Origin: Candidatus Gastranaerophilales bacterium | GTDB lineage: Bacteria > Cyanobacteriota > Vampirovibrionia > Gastranaerophilales > Gastranaerophilaceae | NCBI GenBank assembly: GCA_910586855.1 | Contig: CAJUJH010000001.1 | Location: 1-64,000 of the forward strand | Length of the DNA: 64,000 nucleotides | Direction: 5' to 3' | In this document: in pieces, positions 33,928 through 42,809 of the stretch | Position numbering within the stretch: the first letter of the stretch is position 1 | Layout: the number at the start of each line of letters is the position of its first letter | The notes under the pieces: generated by a model | The model's database searches: none | What the model saw: only the letters and a program-made list of their open reading frames with translations | What the model was told of the DNA's origin: nothing | Translations under genes and position numbers: made by a program

Positions 33928-34854
33928 ATGCCAAAGAAAAAAGATGAGATTGAAATTGTTTTAGATGTTGAAACCACAGGGCTTGATTATACAAAAGAAA
34001 AAATCATTGAATTTGGCGCAGTGAAGCTTGTTAACGGTGAAATAACCGACAAATTTGAAACCCTTATAAATGCTAAACAGCACATAAGAAAATCATCTGA
34101 AGCAATCCACGGTATCTCTGAAGAAATGCTGGCTGATGCCCCAACAGAAGAAGAAATTTTCCCTAAAATATTTGAATTTATCGGCGATTACCCGATTGTA
34201 GCACATAATGCAATTTTTGATTTCAGCTTTTTAAATAGAACCTCAAAAAGGCTCTACAATAAGCCTTTAGAAAACCATCATATTGATACGCAAATTATGT
34301 TTAAAGAAGTTTACCCCCAGCTTGAATCTTGCGGATTAGAATCTTTAATGAATACATTCAATGTTGACTTTTCTACCCGCCATAGGGCTTTTGCCGATGC
34401 TGAGGGATTAGCGCTTTGTTACCCCAAGTTAAAACAATTATATTTTCAAAAATATGAATGGCAATTGAGCCAATTGAACAATATTGAATATCTTTTTGAA
34501 AGATATTTAAGACTTCAGCATACTATAACCATTATGCAGTCTGAAATTCAAGACCTGCGTTCAATATTTAAGGTTTATTTTGAAAAAGGCGGCTCTGATA
34601 TTGTTTCAAATTCAGGCGAAATTTTAACTTATAATTCTAAAAAAACTTTTTCATATGATTTTGTTCAAATCAAAGATATTTTAGATGAAATCGGCGCTCT
34701 TCCAAAGGCTGTAAGGCTGAATAATGCCTTTGTAGACAGGCTTGTAAACGGAACAAGCCTGGATTCTGATATAAAAGATAAAATCAAGGCTGCAAGGTGT
34801 GAAATAACGGAAAACAAGACATTTAATGTTGTAAAACCCGATAAATGCCATTAA
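33928..34854 (+). CDS. DEDDh 3'-5' exonuclease (DnaQ/PolC epsilon-like) with C-terminal extension
   Basis: A 308-residue protein. Residues ~8-175 are a DEDDh exonuclease: ExoI VLDVETTG, ExoII VAHNAIFDFSFL, ExoIII HRAFADAEG. The ~130-residue C-terminus is helical then compact and is not recognised. It could be the proofreading subunit of DNA polymerase III or a repair nuclease. No -35/-10 of its own is clear, and it follows the SRP RNA closely. In many bacteria the SRP RNA gene neighbours dnaX, another replisome gene. Confidence 0.8.
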   Translation: MPKKKDEIEIVLDVETTGLDYTKEKIIEFGAVKLVNGEITDKFETLINAKQHIRKSSEAIHGISEEMLADAPTEEEIFPKIFEFIGDYPIVAHNAIFDFSFLNRTSKRLYNKPLENHHIDTQIMFKEVYPQLESCGLESLMNTFNVDFSTRHRAFADAEGLALCYPKLKQLYFQKYEWQLSQLNNIEYLFERYLRLQHTITIMQSEIQDLRSIFKVYFEKGGSDIVSNSGEILTYNSKKTFSYDFVQIKDILDEIGALPKAVRLNNAFVDRLVNGTSLDSDIKDKIKAARCEITENKTFNVVKPDKCH

Positions 34855-34888
34855 TTTTATATCATTATTGCAATAAATATTCTTTATT

Positions 34889-34953
34889 TGTCATGGCAAG
34901 GGAACGTTAGTGACCGCGGCAACCCGAAAATTATTTCAAGCTATTGGCGGGTT
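34889..34953. repeat. Dispersed-repeat-like GC-richer sequence and hairpin
   Basis: TGTCATGGCAAGGGAACG...GTGACCGCGGCAACCC (34889-34925) resembles the palindromic intergenic repeats of the 'TGTCATTGCGAG...CGCGGCAATCT' kind found dispersed in several bacterial genomes. It runs into AACCCG (34921-34926), which pairs with CGGGTT (34948-34953). It is much more GC-rich than the surrounding DNA. No second copy is visible in this window, so repeat status is recalled, not shown. Confidence 0.4.
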
Positions 34954-35039
34954 TTAGCCCTATATTGTAAAGTTTTATTACCTTTTATTACAGAATTTTA
35001 AGTAAAAAGTATATAAAAAAGCAATATTTTTTAAAGCAA

Positions 35040-35273
35040 ATACTTTATATAAGTACGAGAGAGAAATTAGAAACCACCAAAAACCAAACCACAAAAGAAA
35101 AACAACCACTTCAAACCACAAAAAACGAGAGAAATTAGAAAAAATTACCACAAAACAAAATGAGAGATTAGAAGAGAAAAGGCAACAGGTAGCAGGCCTT
35201 AAACTAGCGTACCAATTTACTACCACACGAGGATACTTACAAAATTTAGGGTCGCACGAAACGACCCTTTTTA
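35040..35273 (+). ncRNA. Candidate T-poor RNA with strong terminator
   Basis: The 470-nt gap 34855-35324 has no convincing gene on either strand. From ~35050 to 35220 the plus strand is only about 12% T and dominated by A, C and G in purine-rich blocks, unlike the AT-balanced intergenic DNA around it. A block ACGAGAG(AG)AAATTAGAAA occurs at ~35053 and again at ~35125, a shorter variant GAGAGATTAGAAG near 35160, and CAAACCACAAAA is also repeated. A TTATAT box (35045-35050) lies just before the block and a perfect terminator ends it (AGGGTCG 35248-35254, CGACCCT 35262-35268, T-run). Plus-strand frames are closed by stops. Best reading: an untranslated RNA or decayed coding remnant. Confidence 0.4.
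35248..35273 (+). terminator. Strong intrinsic terminator in a gene-free gap
   Basis: AGGGTCG pairs with CGACCCT (7 bp, loop CACGAAA) followed by TTTTTT-type T-run. No annotated plus-strand gene ends nearby, so it must serve either the exonuclease transcript or an unannotated RNA. Confidence 0.8.
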
Positions 35274-35324
35274 TTTGCTTTTACGATTTAATTAGATATA
35301 TTTTTTATTGCTATCCGCTTTCAA

Positions 35325-35576
35325 TTAACCTGGAAAATAGTCACAGATAAGCTTTTTACCCCTTTTGAATTTTAAAAGGTTTATGATTTTTTTTACACTT
35401 GGCATTGTCTCATTTAATTTTTTGTATTTATCAATGAGTATAGCTTTTTTAATAAGAACCCGGTTGTATGCCTCTGCCATAGAGGCGTTTGAATCTATAT
35501 AGGGGCTAAGTTCGGACAATTGTTTTTTACAATTTAAAATTTCAATTTCTATACGTTTTATAAGTTTCTTGTTCAT
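35325..35576 (-). CDS. Hypothetical helical protein, 83 aa
   Basis: An 83-residue, Lys-rich, predicted all-helical protein beginning MNKKLIKRIEIEILNCKKQL. No family recognised; ribosome site weak (the nearest AAGGAATG is about 19 nt upstream). It may be a real small gene because its coding composition differs from shadows, but evidence is limited. Nothing else is seen in the 236-nt region between it and the mannosidase gene. Confidence 0.45.
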   Translation of the reverse strand: MNKKLIKRIEIEILNCKKQLSELSPYIDSNASMAEAYNRVLIKKAILIDKYKKLNETMPSVKKIINLLKFKRGKKLICDYFPG

Positions 35577-35812
35577 AACTTTATGGGGATTTCATTCCTT
35601 TTCGTTAATAGTATATGAAATTTTGGAATTTTTAAGTTCCCCTAAAAAATGGAAAATTATATGTTGAATATGGTAAAATGTGATGTATGAATTTTTCCTT
35701 ATATAGAGGGCTTTTTGGGCATTGTATAAAATATTGGATTTTAAAACAGCATTTACAATTCTTAATATAAGTTAACAAATTTTAGGACAGAAATTTTTTA
35801 AAAAGGCAAAAT

Positions 35813-38227
35813 ATGGCAAAAAAGCAAGTAATAGCATATCTTCACACCCATTGGGACAGAGAATGGTACAGAACAAAAGAAGAATTTAATTTAAGGCTGC
35901 TCGAAGTTTTTGATGAAATTTTAGAAGAGCTTGAAAGCGGCTCCATGCCTTATTTTTACTTTGACGGGCAAACTGCCGCGCTTGAAGATTACCTAAAATT
36001 TCGTCCTGAAAAATTAAATACCGTAAAAACCTTGATAGAGAAGGGAAAGCTTGCAATTGGACCGTTTTTTGTAAGTGCAGACAATTTTCTTGTTAACGGA
36101 ATTTCTTTAATTAGAAATTTAAATTTAGGGCTTGAATACTCTAAAATCCTTGGGGAGAAGGAATTTATAGGATATCTGCCTGATACTTTCGGGCACTCTA
36201 AAAGCATTTTTGAAATTCTAAAAACATTTGAAATTGATTTAGCCCTTGCCTGGCGCGGGATTGGGACATTACCGCATAATGATTTTAAAATGAATGGTAT
36301 AAATACAACAAAACTTGTTTACGGATATTTTATGGATATTCTACATCCTTTGTGTATCAAGGATTTATGGGATATTTCAAAAGAGGAATGGCAAAAAACC
36401 GCAGATTCTCTTGAAATAATTTTGGATAAAATTGCAAAAAATTCTTCAAATACTTTGCTTTTGCCAATCGGGGCAGATCACCTTGCTGTATTAAAAAATT
36501 CTTCAAATATTATTTTAAATATTAATAAATATTTGAAAAATTATGAAATAAAATTATCATCCCCGTTTGAATATGTTCAAAACGCTGATTACACAGGGCT
36601 TTCGTTTGAAGGAGAACTTTTAGATAACTCTGAAACATATATACTGCCTGGAGTTTATTCTTCCAGAATCCCGCAAAAGGTTGAAAATGCTAAATTTCAA
36701 TGGGATTTATTCAGAATAATCGAACCCTTTAATTATTTTATGCAAACTGCTTACGATAATAAAGGAAACTACACACCCAGTCTGGATTATGCCGTTAAAA
36801 CACTTATAAAAAATCACGCACATGATTCAATTTATGGCTGCTCGACAGACGAGGTTCATAAATGCGTACAATCCAGATTTGACAAGGTTAAAGCCGTTAT
36901 TGATGGTGTAAAACATAGGCTAATTCGTGATTTTAAGCGTGAATATCTTGAAAACGACTTTGCTGCAGGAATTTTAGAGGCGGATACAAAACTCGTCAAA
37001 AAAAATCAGCGTTCAAAAATTGGTATATTTAATTTTTCAAATTATAAATATTCAGGCACAGCAAAGATTATAACCGATTTTAAAATGCAAAATGCCCAGC
37101 TGATAGGGAAATTCAGAGGCTTTAGTGATGAAATCCTTTATGACACAAGGCAAATCCCCGTCACCGAGCAATATTTACCTTTATATGAATATTTAATAGA
37201 AGTAAAGGGCTTGTCCCCGTTTTCTTTCAGCTGTATTGATAATGTCAAAACTCAATCTACACTTGAAATTACGGAAAATAAAATTTCAAATTCATTATTA
37301 GAGCTGAATTTGACACGTAAAAACGGAAAAATAAGCATTAATTTTCTTGATAAAAGAAACGGCAAAAAATATTTAGATGTCCTGAAAATCCTTGACATCA
37401 AAGATGTTGGGGATAGTTACAATTCTGCACCAAAAGGAAAATCAAGCGAATTTAAGCTTTTGGGGACAAAAATAATAGAAAAAGGCAGTATTAGAGCCTG
37501 TTTGAGGCTCATTTTTGAACATAATTTTAAACTTGATGTTTTCCTTACAAATCTTGGAAGATTTTTTGAATTTGAGGCAAAATTCAATAATAACAAGAAA
37601 AATAGAAAAATTCAGATGTGCTTAAAACTTGAAAACCCCATAGATACTACATTTGCAGAAGATGCAATAGGGTATATTGAAAGAAAACACGATTATAACT
37701 GGCTTTTAAGCGCAAATATGCCGGCAAAGCCTAAAATAGAAGTAAAAACAAATTCTTATCCTATGCAAAGATGGGTAATAGCGCAGGATTTAGGCGTTAT
37801 GACATTAGGGTTAAACGATTATGAAATTTATAAAAACGAACTCAAAATCACTTTAATTCGTGGTACAGCAAGGATTTCAGAACCCAAAAATCCTGCAAGA
37901 TATATACCTGCAGGCCCTCCTATTGAGACTCCTGATTTGCAATGTTTAGGATTTCAGAAATTAAATTTTGCTGTTTCCATAAATCCTGATATAGCTTCAA
38001 TTCAACAAGATGTAGAGGCGTTTTATCAGCCGACAGTGGCGGTTTTGGGGAATTTTAAACAGATATGTTCAAAAAAATTCCTGGATTTGCCTGAAAATTT
38101 AATTTTTTATGGGCTAAAACCAACTTATAATAAGTGTTTTGGGGTTTTCTATAATTCAGGAAGCAAAAACATCATATTCAAAAAGAAAACAATAGCGCCT
38201 AAAACCATTGAATTTATTGAACTATAG
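35813..38227 (+). CDS. GH38 alpha-mannosidase
   Basis: An 804-residue glycoside hydrolase family 38 enzyme without a signal peptide, so cytoplasmic. HTHWDREWY (~11-19) is the zinc-binding N-terminal motif, PDTFGHS (123-129) carries the expected nucleophile D124, and NHAHDSIYGCSTDEVH follows the pattern of the third zinc-ligand segment. The rest is the helical and beta C-terminal region. The family cleaves alpha-mannosides, including host-type N-glycan fragments or 2-O-(6-phospho-mannosyl)-glycerate. An AAAAGGC ribosome site precedes the ATG. It stands alone, between an 83-aa hypothetical gene and a convergent DedA-like gene. Confidence 0.9.
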   Translation: MAKKQVIAYLHTHWDREWYRTKEEFNLRLLEVFDEILEELESGSMPYFYFDGQTAALEDYLKFRPEKLNTVKTLIEKGKLAIGPFFVSADNFLVNGISLIRNLNLGLEYSKILGEKEFIGYLPDTFGHSKSIFEILKTFEIDLALAWRGIGTLPHNDFKMNGINTTKLVYGYFMDILHPLCIKDLWDISKEEWQKTADSLEIILDKIAKNSSNTLLLPIGADHLAVLKNSSNIILNINKYLKNYEIKLSSPFEYVQNADYTGLSFEGELLDNSETYILPGVYSSRIPQKVENAKFQWDLFRIIEPFNYFMQTAYDNKGNYTPSLDYAVKTLIKNHAHDSIYGCSTDEVHKCVQSRFDKVKAVIDGVKHRLIRDFKREYLENDFAAGILEADTKLVKKNQRSKIGIFNFSNYKYSGTAKIITDFKMQNAQLIGKFRGFSDEILYDTRQIPVTEQYLPLYEYLIEVKGLSPFSFSCIDNVKTQSTLEITENKISNSLLELNLTRKNGKISINFLDKRNGKKYLDVLKILDIKDVGDSYNSAPKGKSSEFKLLGTKIIEKGSIRACLRLIFEHNFKLDVFLTNLGRFFEFEAKFNNNKKNRKIQMCLKLENPIDTTFAEDAIGYIERKHDYNWLLSANMPAKPKIEVKTNSYPMQRWVIAQDLGVMTLGLNDYEIYKNELKITLIRGTARISEPKNPARYIPAGPPIETPDLQCLGFQKLNFAVSINPDIASIQQDVEAFYQPTVAVLGNFKQICSKKFLDLPENLIFYGLKPTYNKCFGVFYNSGSKNIIFKKKTIAPKTIEFIEL

Positions 38228-38252
38228 CCACTTGAAGCAGTATCTTGCGGGC

Positions 38253-38924
38253 TTATTTTACAGATGTTTTTTCTTCAGGCTGCTTAGCGTTTGCTAAGTC
38301 TGCCATTGCACCCTGCATAATTGCGCGGTTGCTTTCAATTTTAGATAAAGAGTGTCTTTTTTTGTATAAAAAGTAGAAAAATGCAATAATAACAACGGTT
38401 GCGCCTACAATTACAAATTCAATGTGGTCTTTAATTTTTTCTCCAAAAATCATTAGAACGGTACTTACAATGAAAAAGCGCATACCGCGTCCTACAATGC
38501 TTGCAGTCATAAATGCCCAAAAATTCATATTTAAAATACCGCTTGCAATTGTAAAAACTTTATATGGAATCGGCGTGAAAGCCGCAAAGAATACAGCTTG
38601 TGCCCCGTATTTATTATAAAGAGCCTCTACTTTTTCAAACTGGTCAAGGGCTTTTTTGTTTCCGTTTTTGCTGATAAGTCCGAAAAGCCAGTTAAATACA
38701 GGTCTGCCGCCAAACTTACCTATAAAATAACCAATAGCACCGCCAAGTGCAGACGCTATAGTGCATATAAAGGCAAAGTATAAGGCACTTTGAGGTGCTT
38801 TTAAATCCATTGCAATCAACAAAAAATCAGGTGGCGGAACAAGGAAAAAGCTCTCTATACAAGAATTTAAAGCTAAGCCTATCGTGCCAAGTTCAGTAAA
38901 ATATTGATTTATAGTATTTAACAT
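38253..38924 (-). CDS. DedA/VTT-domain membrane protein (YqaA-like)
   Basis: A 223-residue polytopic protein with the VTT/DedA signature: LGGAIGYFIGKFGGRPVFNWLF, then FFAAFTPIPYKVFTIASGILNM, and a final membrane helix before a polar tail. The FTPIPYKVFTIASG segment is that of the YqaA branch. DedA proteins are now associated with lipid-carrier flipping, including undecaprenyl phosphate, but this branch is not individually characterised. It heads a leftward group of envelope-related genes. Confidence 0.85.
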   Translation of the reverse strand: MLNTINQYFTELGTIGLALNSCIESFFLVPPPDFLLIAMDLKAPQSALYFAFICTIASALGGAIGYFIGKFGGRPVFNWLFGLISKNGNKKALDQFEKVEALYNKYGAQAVFFAAFTPIPYKVFTIASGILNMNFWAFMTASIVGRGMRFFIVSTVLMIFGEKIKDHIEFVIVGATVVIIAFFYFLYKKRHSLSKIESNRAIMQGAMADLANAKQPEEKTSVK

Positions 38925-38981
38925 AAATTCATCGTTCCTTTAATAATGCATTATATCAGGCTTTCAAACATTTAATTAATG

Positions 38982-39419
38982 TTAAACCGCCTGTTTGTCG
39001 GGATTTTTAGCCTTACAATCTTCTTTTAAGCCTAATAATCCTGCTAAATCTCGTATAACCCTGCCGTTTTTATCAATTGCGGTTGCCCGAACTTCAGCTA
39101 TAGTACAAATTTTGCCGGTTTCTTTAATTTTTACAATCTGAGAAAAAGTAATACTTACCGCGGAAAATTCTTTTACGGTAGTGCTTACAATTACGTTATT
39201 CAAGAGTTTTGCCGGAAATTTGTATTTAATATTGATATCTACAACAGGCATCACAATGCCGAAATCTCGTGCTAATTCATCAATTCGGACCCCTTTAGAA
39301 AAGAGCCACTCAACACGCCCTGCCTCCATCCACCGAAGATAAGTACCGTGCCAAACCACCCCATAGGCATCTGTATCAGCATATTGCACCTTATATTCCA
39401 AATTAATTTCAGATTGCAT
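38982..39419 (-). CDS. Acyl-CoA thioesterase, YbgC/4HBT hotdog family
   Basis: A 145-residue hotdog protein with the motif YADTDAYGVVWHGTYLRWMEAGR, which contains the catalytic Asp (residue ~17) and the conserved tyrosine/histidine/glutamate. YbgC-type thioesterases hydrolyse acyl-CoA or acyl-ACP in phospholipid turnover and are often next to tol-pal. Its start lies 2 nt after the neighbouring gene's stop, so it is transcribed together with the pseudopilin-like gene upstream. Confidence 0.87.
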   Translation of the reverse strand: MQSEINLEYKVQYADTDAYGVVWHGTYLRWMEAGRVEWLFSKGVRIDELARDFGIVMPVVDINIKYKFPAKLLNNVIVSTTVKEFSAVSITFSQIVKIKETGKICTIAEVRATAIDKNGRVIRDLAGLLGLKEDCKAKNPDKQAV

Positions 39420-39421
39420 TT

Positions 39422-39958
39422 TTATTTCTTTCTCTTTTTGCTTTGTTTTTCTAATTCGGTTAAATCCCTTGTGTAAGTAACAAAAGAGGGTGGTTGTATA
39501 ACTGTTCTTATAAGCAGAATGCTGTCTTTTGTGTTTGCTTCCACTGTAATTGAATTTGTTTTGTCATCAGGGTTGATTTTTACACATCCTTCGCACTCAC
39601 ATTTGGCTAAAACACAGTAAGCAGGCTGCTTTTTAGAAAATGGATTTTTATTAACAGCATTTAATTCTTCAACTAATTTATTTGATATTACGGATGCTTT
39701 CATTTTTGGATTTGCTGAAAATTCACTTAAAGCTTTTGATGTAAAAATTGCAGCATTGGTCTGAATTTGCGCATATTTGCGGTTTTCAGCCTTAATTAGA
39801 AAATTTGGCGAAATATATAATGCAACACAAATTAATAGTAAAAATAAAACAAAAATCTCAAAAAGAGTGATTTTGTTTGGGTTTTCATCTTTTTTTACTA
39901 CTGAAACCTCATTATTCTCAGTATTTTCAAGGTTTTCACTTATTTTATTTTCATCCAT
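39422..39958 (-). CDS. Pseudopilin-like membrane protein with non-canonical cleavage site
   Basis: A 178-residue protein with a ~30-residue polar N-terminus, then ITLFEIFVLFLLLICVALYISP, which strongly resembles the FTLIE helix of type IV prepilins including the Glu at +5. The residue before it is Lys, not Gly, so the normal prepilin peptidase site is missing. The remaining ~120 residues resemble a pilin-like globular domain with one CKCECEGC cysteine cluster and a basic tail. It could be a minor pilin-like subunit, uncleaved, or only a chance look-alike. Operon with the thioesterase gene. Confidence 0.6.
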   Translation of the reverse strand: MDENKISENLENTENNEVSVVKKDENPNKITLFEIFVLFLLLICVALYISPNFLIKAENRKYAQIQTNAAIFTSKALSEFSANPKMKASVISNKLVEELNAVNKNPFSKKQPAYCVLAKCECEGCVKINPDDKTNSITVEANTKDSILLIRTVIQPPSFVTYTRDLTELEKQSKKRKK

Positions 39959-40029
39959 TTTATTATTTCTCCATTTTCAATATTATCATAAAACCTCTAA
40001 AATAAGGTTTTTGCTTGCTAAGCGGGTAT

Positions 40030-40857
40030 TTATTTTTCCACAACCAGGAAAGATTTTACCCTTCTTTGGCTTCCAAAACTTGAGAAAATCTCTAAATCCT
40101 TGAAATTTACAGAAGTTGAGGCACCTCCATCAAGCGCCATTGCCTTATCAAACTTCATTTTTTTGCAAAAGTCTCTGATTTCATTGACATTCACCTTATT
40201 TTGGTTTGTAAAAATTATAAAATACAGTATTTCATTTTTTAATGCCAAAACCGTTCTTTCCCTTCGCTTTAGCACATCTGCTGCCTGTAATTTTATTTTG
40301 TCATTTTCCATCACAATAAAGCTTTCAGCCTCAAGATTCATCTTGGGATATACCAAAGGACCGCCCTGAATAGAGTGTTTTATGGTTTTTCCTTCAGGCA
40401 CGCCTGCAAAGTGATTATCTATATCAAAAGAAAGATTCCCTCTTTCATTTTCAAAGATTCTAAACTCTGCACGGTTTAAAATTCCCTCTAAACGGTTAGT
40501 TTTGCCGGCATTTTGAATTAATTTCATATTGGAAAATGGCGTCTCTACTACATTTCCGTCTATTGTAACATATGAAACGGCATCCCCTGTTAAAATATCA
40601 AAAAATCCGCCGTTAATTACAAACGCAAATTTGTCATTATTTTTGTATATATCAGAAGCTGTAGTGAGTTTGCTGGCTACAAACGGCTTAATTTTATCCC
40701 CGATTTTTTTAGTATTTATTTTAAAAACATAAATACCCGGTGTATCATGCACCATTAAAATTTCGTCTTCAACACCCTTTGAAAATGCACTCTGTGAAAG
40801 GTTTTGCGCAGCTGCAAACATTATTATAAAAACTGTTAATATTAATTTTTTTATCAT
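40030..40857 (-). CDS. Phosphodiester glycosidase (NAGPA family) protein, secreted
   Basis: A 275-residue protein with an N-terminal signal or membrane segment. NAGPA-domain motifs are clear: INGGFFD (~82-88), SIQGGPLVYP, RRERTVLAL and LDGGASTSVNF near the C-terminus. The family is named for the lysosomal enzyme that removes N-acetylglucosamine from phosphodiesters; bacterial members act on wall or exopolysaccharide phosphodiesters in the periplasm or outside. It starts 5 nt after the LptF/G gene end, so it is likely co-transcribed. Confidence 0.85.
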   Translation of the reverse strand: MIKKLILTVFIIMFAAAQNLSQSAFSKGVEDEILMVHDTPGIYVFKINTKKIGDKIKPFVASKLTTASDIYKNNDKFAFVINGGFFDILTGDAVSYVTIDGNVVETPFSNMKLIQNAGKTNRLEGILNRAEFRIFENERGNLSFDIDNHFAGVPEGKTIKHSIQGGPLVYPKMNLEAESFIVMENDKIKLQAADVLKRRERTVLALKNEILYFIIFTNQNKVNVNEIRDFCKKMKFDKAMALDGGASTSVNFKDLEIFSSFGSQRRVKSFLVVEK

Positions 40858-40862
40858 TTTCT

Positions 40863-41966
40863 TTACAAATCCTTAACTTTCTTTATGAAAAATATTGATA
40901 TTATAAATGCAATTATTGGAAATGCAGCAGCCAAGAATGGCGGTATAACGCTTTTTTGTGCCATTAAATCAAAAAACGGCAAAGTAATATAATAAGCAAA
41001 AATCATACCTACTGCAACCGTAAAACCTATTAACCTCTGGCTTCTTGGCGGTGAAAACCCAAGCAGACAGCCAATTGCAGCAAAAAGAATACAGGTTAGA
41101 GGATGCAGGTATCTTTGATAATATTTTGTTAAAACAAAATTATATTCATCCGTAAAATCTTGTTCCTTCAATATATCCTTGTACTCTTTTAATTCTTTTG
41201 TGGTAAAAAAGCGGTCTTTTTTTGTAGAGTTTAAAATCATTGTATAGACATCTTTTGAAAGCTTGCCTTCCAAAATTTTATAATTTTTGATTTCATTGAT
41301 ATCTGTATAAACCCCGTCCTTATTGATTTTATATTCTTTTGCCTCAGGCAGAAGCCAGGCATCATCCTTTAAAAGCGCATATGGTGCAAAAACAATGCTT
41401 TTAAAGGTCATTGCATCGTCGTATTTTTCATTTGAATAATTAATAATAATAAGGTTTTTGATGCCATCTGTCATAAAATTTGAAATGATGATACCGCGTG
41501 TCGGCACCTGATGTTCATCTTTTTGGAGGTAAACAAAATGCTTATTAAAATTTGCCCCTTCGCCCGTTGCTTTTGAGGCATAAGGAATCAATTTGTCGCT
41601 CACATAAAAACATGCAAACGCAAGAAAAAGGCTAAAAACCAATACCGGCACCATTATTCTGCTAAATGAAAGACCAATACCCCTTAAAATACTAAGTTCG
41701 GAATCTTTTGAAAGTTTATCAAAAGTAAATAAAGAGCCAAGCAAAATTCCAACAGGGAGAGCCTTTCCAAGGACTTTTGGCAATTCATAAATAAGATATT
41801 TAAGCCCCTCCGTAATTGTCCACACATTGTTGAAGATTTTCTTAATAATCTTAACAAGAGTTTCAGGGGCAATCCAAACAATAATAAACAATAAAAGACA
41901 CACCAAGGTTGCTTTTAAGACCTGTTTGAATATAAATCTGTCGAATATACTTATTTTTAACACCAT
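40863..41966 (-). CDS. LptF/LptG-family LPS export permease
   Basis: From ATG 41966 (AAAGGA upstream; the longer frame overlaps lptB) the product is 367 residues with the YjgP/YjgQ layout: an N-terminal FDRFIFKQVLKATL segment, two or three membrane helices, a large periplasmic jellyroll (~120-270), then three C-terminal helices with LHPLTCILFAAIGCLLG. It forms the inner-membrane part of the LPS export ABC transporter with LptB, whose gene is directly upstream. Only one permease gene is here; whether it works as a homodimer or has a partner elsewhere is unknown. Confidence 0.9.
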   Translation of the reverse strand: MVLKISIFDRFIFKQVLKATLVCLLLFIIVWIAPETLVKIIKKIFNNVWTITEGLKYLIYELPKVLGKALPVGILLGSLFTFDKLSKDSELSILRGIGLSFSRIMVPVLVFSLFLAFACFYVSDKLIPYASKATGEGANFNKHFVYLQKDEHQVPTRGIIISNFMTDGIKNLIIINYSNEKYDDAMTFKSIVFAPYALLKDDAWLLPEAKEYKINKDGVYTDINEIKNYKILEGKLSKDVYTMILNSTKKDRFFTTKELKEYKDILKEQDFTDEYNFVLTKYYQRYLHPLTCILFAAIGCLLGFSPPRSQRLIGFTVAVGMIFAYYITLPFFDLMAQKSVIPPFLAAAFPIIAFIISIFFIKKVKDL

Positions 41967-41973
41967 TTTTCCT

Positions 41974-42717
41974 TTATAAAGTAAAGTCTTTACCAAGGTA
42001 AAATTCTTTTGCAACAGGGTCTTCGGCTACTTCCCTGCTTTTGCCCTGAATCTTAATTTTCCCGTCAAAAATTACATAAGCTCTATCTGTAATTGATAAT
42101 GTTGCTTTTGGGTTATGGTCCGTAATTAATACACCAAGACCCTTTTCGCGGGCAAGTTTATAAATATTTTCTTTGATATCGCCAATAGCGATAGGGTCAA
42201 TACCTGTAAAAGGTTCGTCTAAAAGGATAAAATGCGGTGTTGCAGCCAAAGCGCGCGCAATTTCAACCCTTCTTCTTTCACCCCCTGAAAGCGATACTGC
42301 ACTTGATTTCCTGTGGCGAGTCATACCAAACTCTTCTAATAGTTCTTCCAATTTTTCTTTTTTCTGGTTTTTATCAAGCTTATCGTTTAATTCTAAAACC
42401 AGTTTTAAATTGTCCTCAACAGAAAGCTTTCTGAAAATTGAAGCCTCCTGCGGAAGATACCCTACACCGAGTTTCGCTCTTTCATTCATTGGCATTTTGG
42501 TCATATCAATTGTTTCATTTGTTTCTTTATTCAAAAGACTTACTGTGCCTGAATTTGCTTTTACAAGTCCCACTATCATATAGAATGTAGTTGTCTTTCC
42601 GGCGCCGTTTGGTCCTAAAAGCCCTACTACTTCGCCTTTGTTAACCTCAAAAGACACATCATTAACAACTGACCTGTCACCATATATTTTTATAAGATTT
42701 TGAGCAATAATCTTCAT
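41974..42717 (-). CDS. lptB: LPS export ABC transporter ATPase LptB
   Basis: A 247-residue ABC ATPase with Walker A GPNGAGKTTT (~35-44), LSGGERRRVEIARALA signature, Walker B FILLDEPFTG, and the LptB-type Q-loop YLPQEASIFRKLSV. It drives LPS extraction from the inner membrane together with LptF/G. The permease gene follows directly with its ATG 7 nt beyond this gene's stop. Confidence 0.94.
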   Translation of the reverse strand: MKIIAQNLIKIYGDRSVVNDVSFEVNKGEVVGLLGPNGAGKTTTFYMIVGLVKANSGTVSLLNKETNETIDMTKMPMNERAKLGVGYLPQEASIFRKLSVEDNLKLVLELNDKLDKNQKKEKLEELLEEFGMTRHRKSSAVSLSGGERRRVEIARALAATPHFILLDEPFTGIDPIAIGDIKENIYKLAREKGLGVLITDHNPKATLSITDRAYVIFDGKIKIQGKSREVAEDPVAKEFYLGKDFTL

Positions 42718-42809
42718 TAATAAACCCCCGCCCTTAATGATATTTAATTCAAAAGGCTTGTTAAAAATATTATACTATAAAATAATGCAAAGATTAGAAA
42801 TAATTATAA

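Noticed and set aside
33568-33928. tmRNA, 6S RNA or RNase P RNA as an alternative to SRP RNA
   Set aside because: No tmRNA tag frame or 3' tRNA-like end and no RNase P core motifs; the SRP domain IV is explicit.
34978-35226. 82-codon minus-strand frame in the T-poor block
   Set aside because: It is low-complexity (Phe/Leu/Val/Trp-rich) purely because the opposite strand lacks T; there is no ribosome site and it fits the composition artefact.
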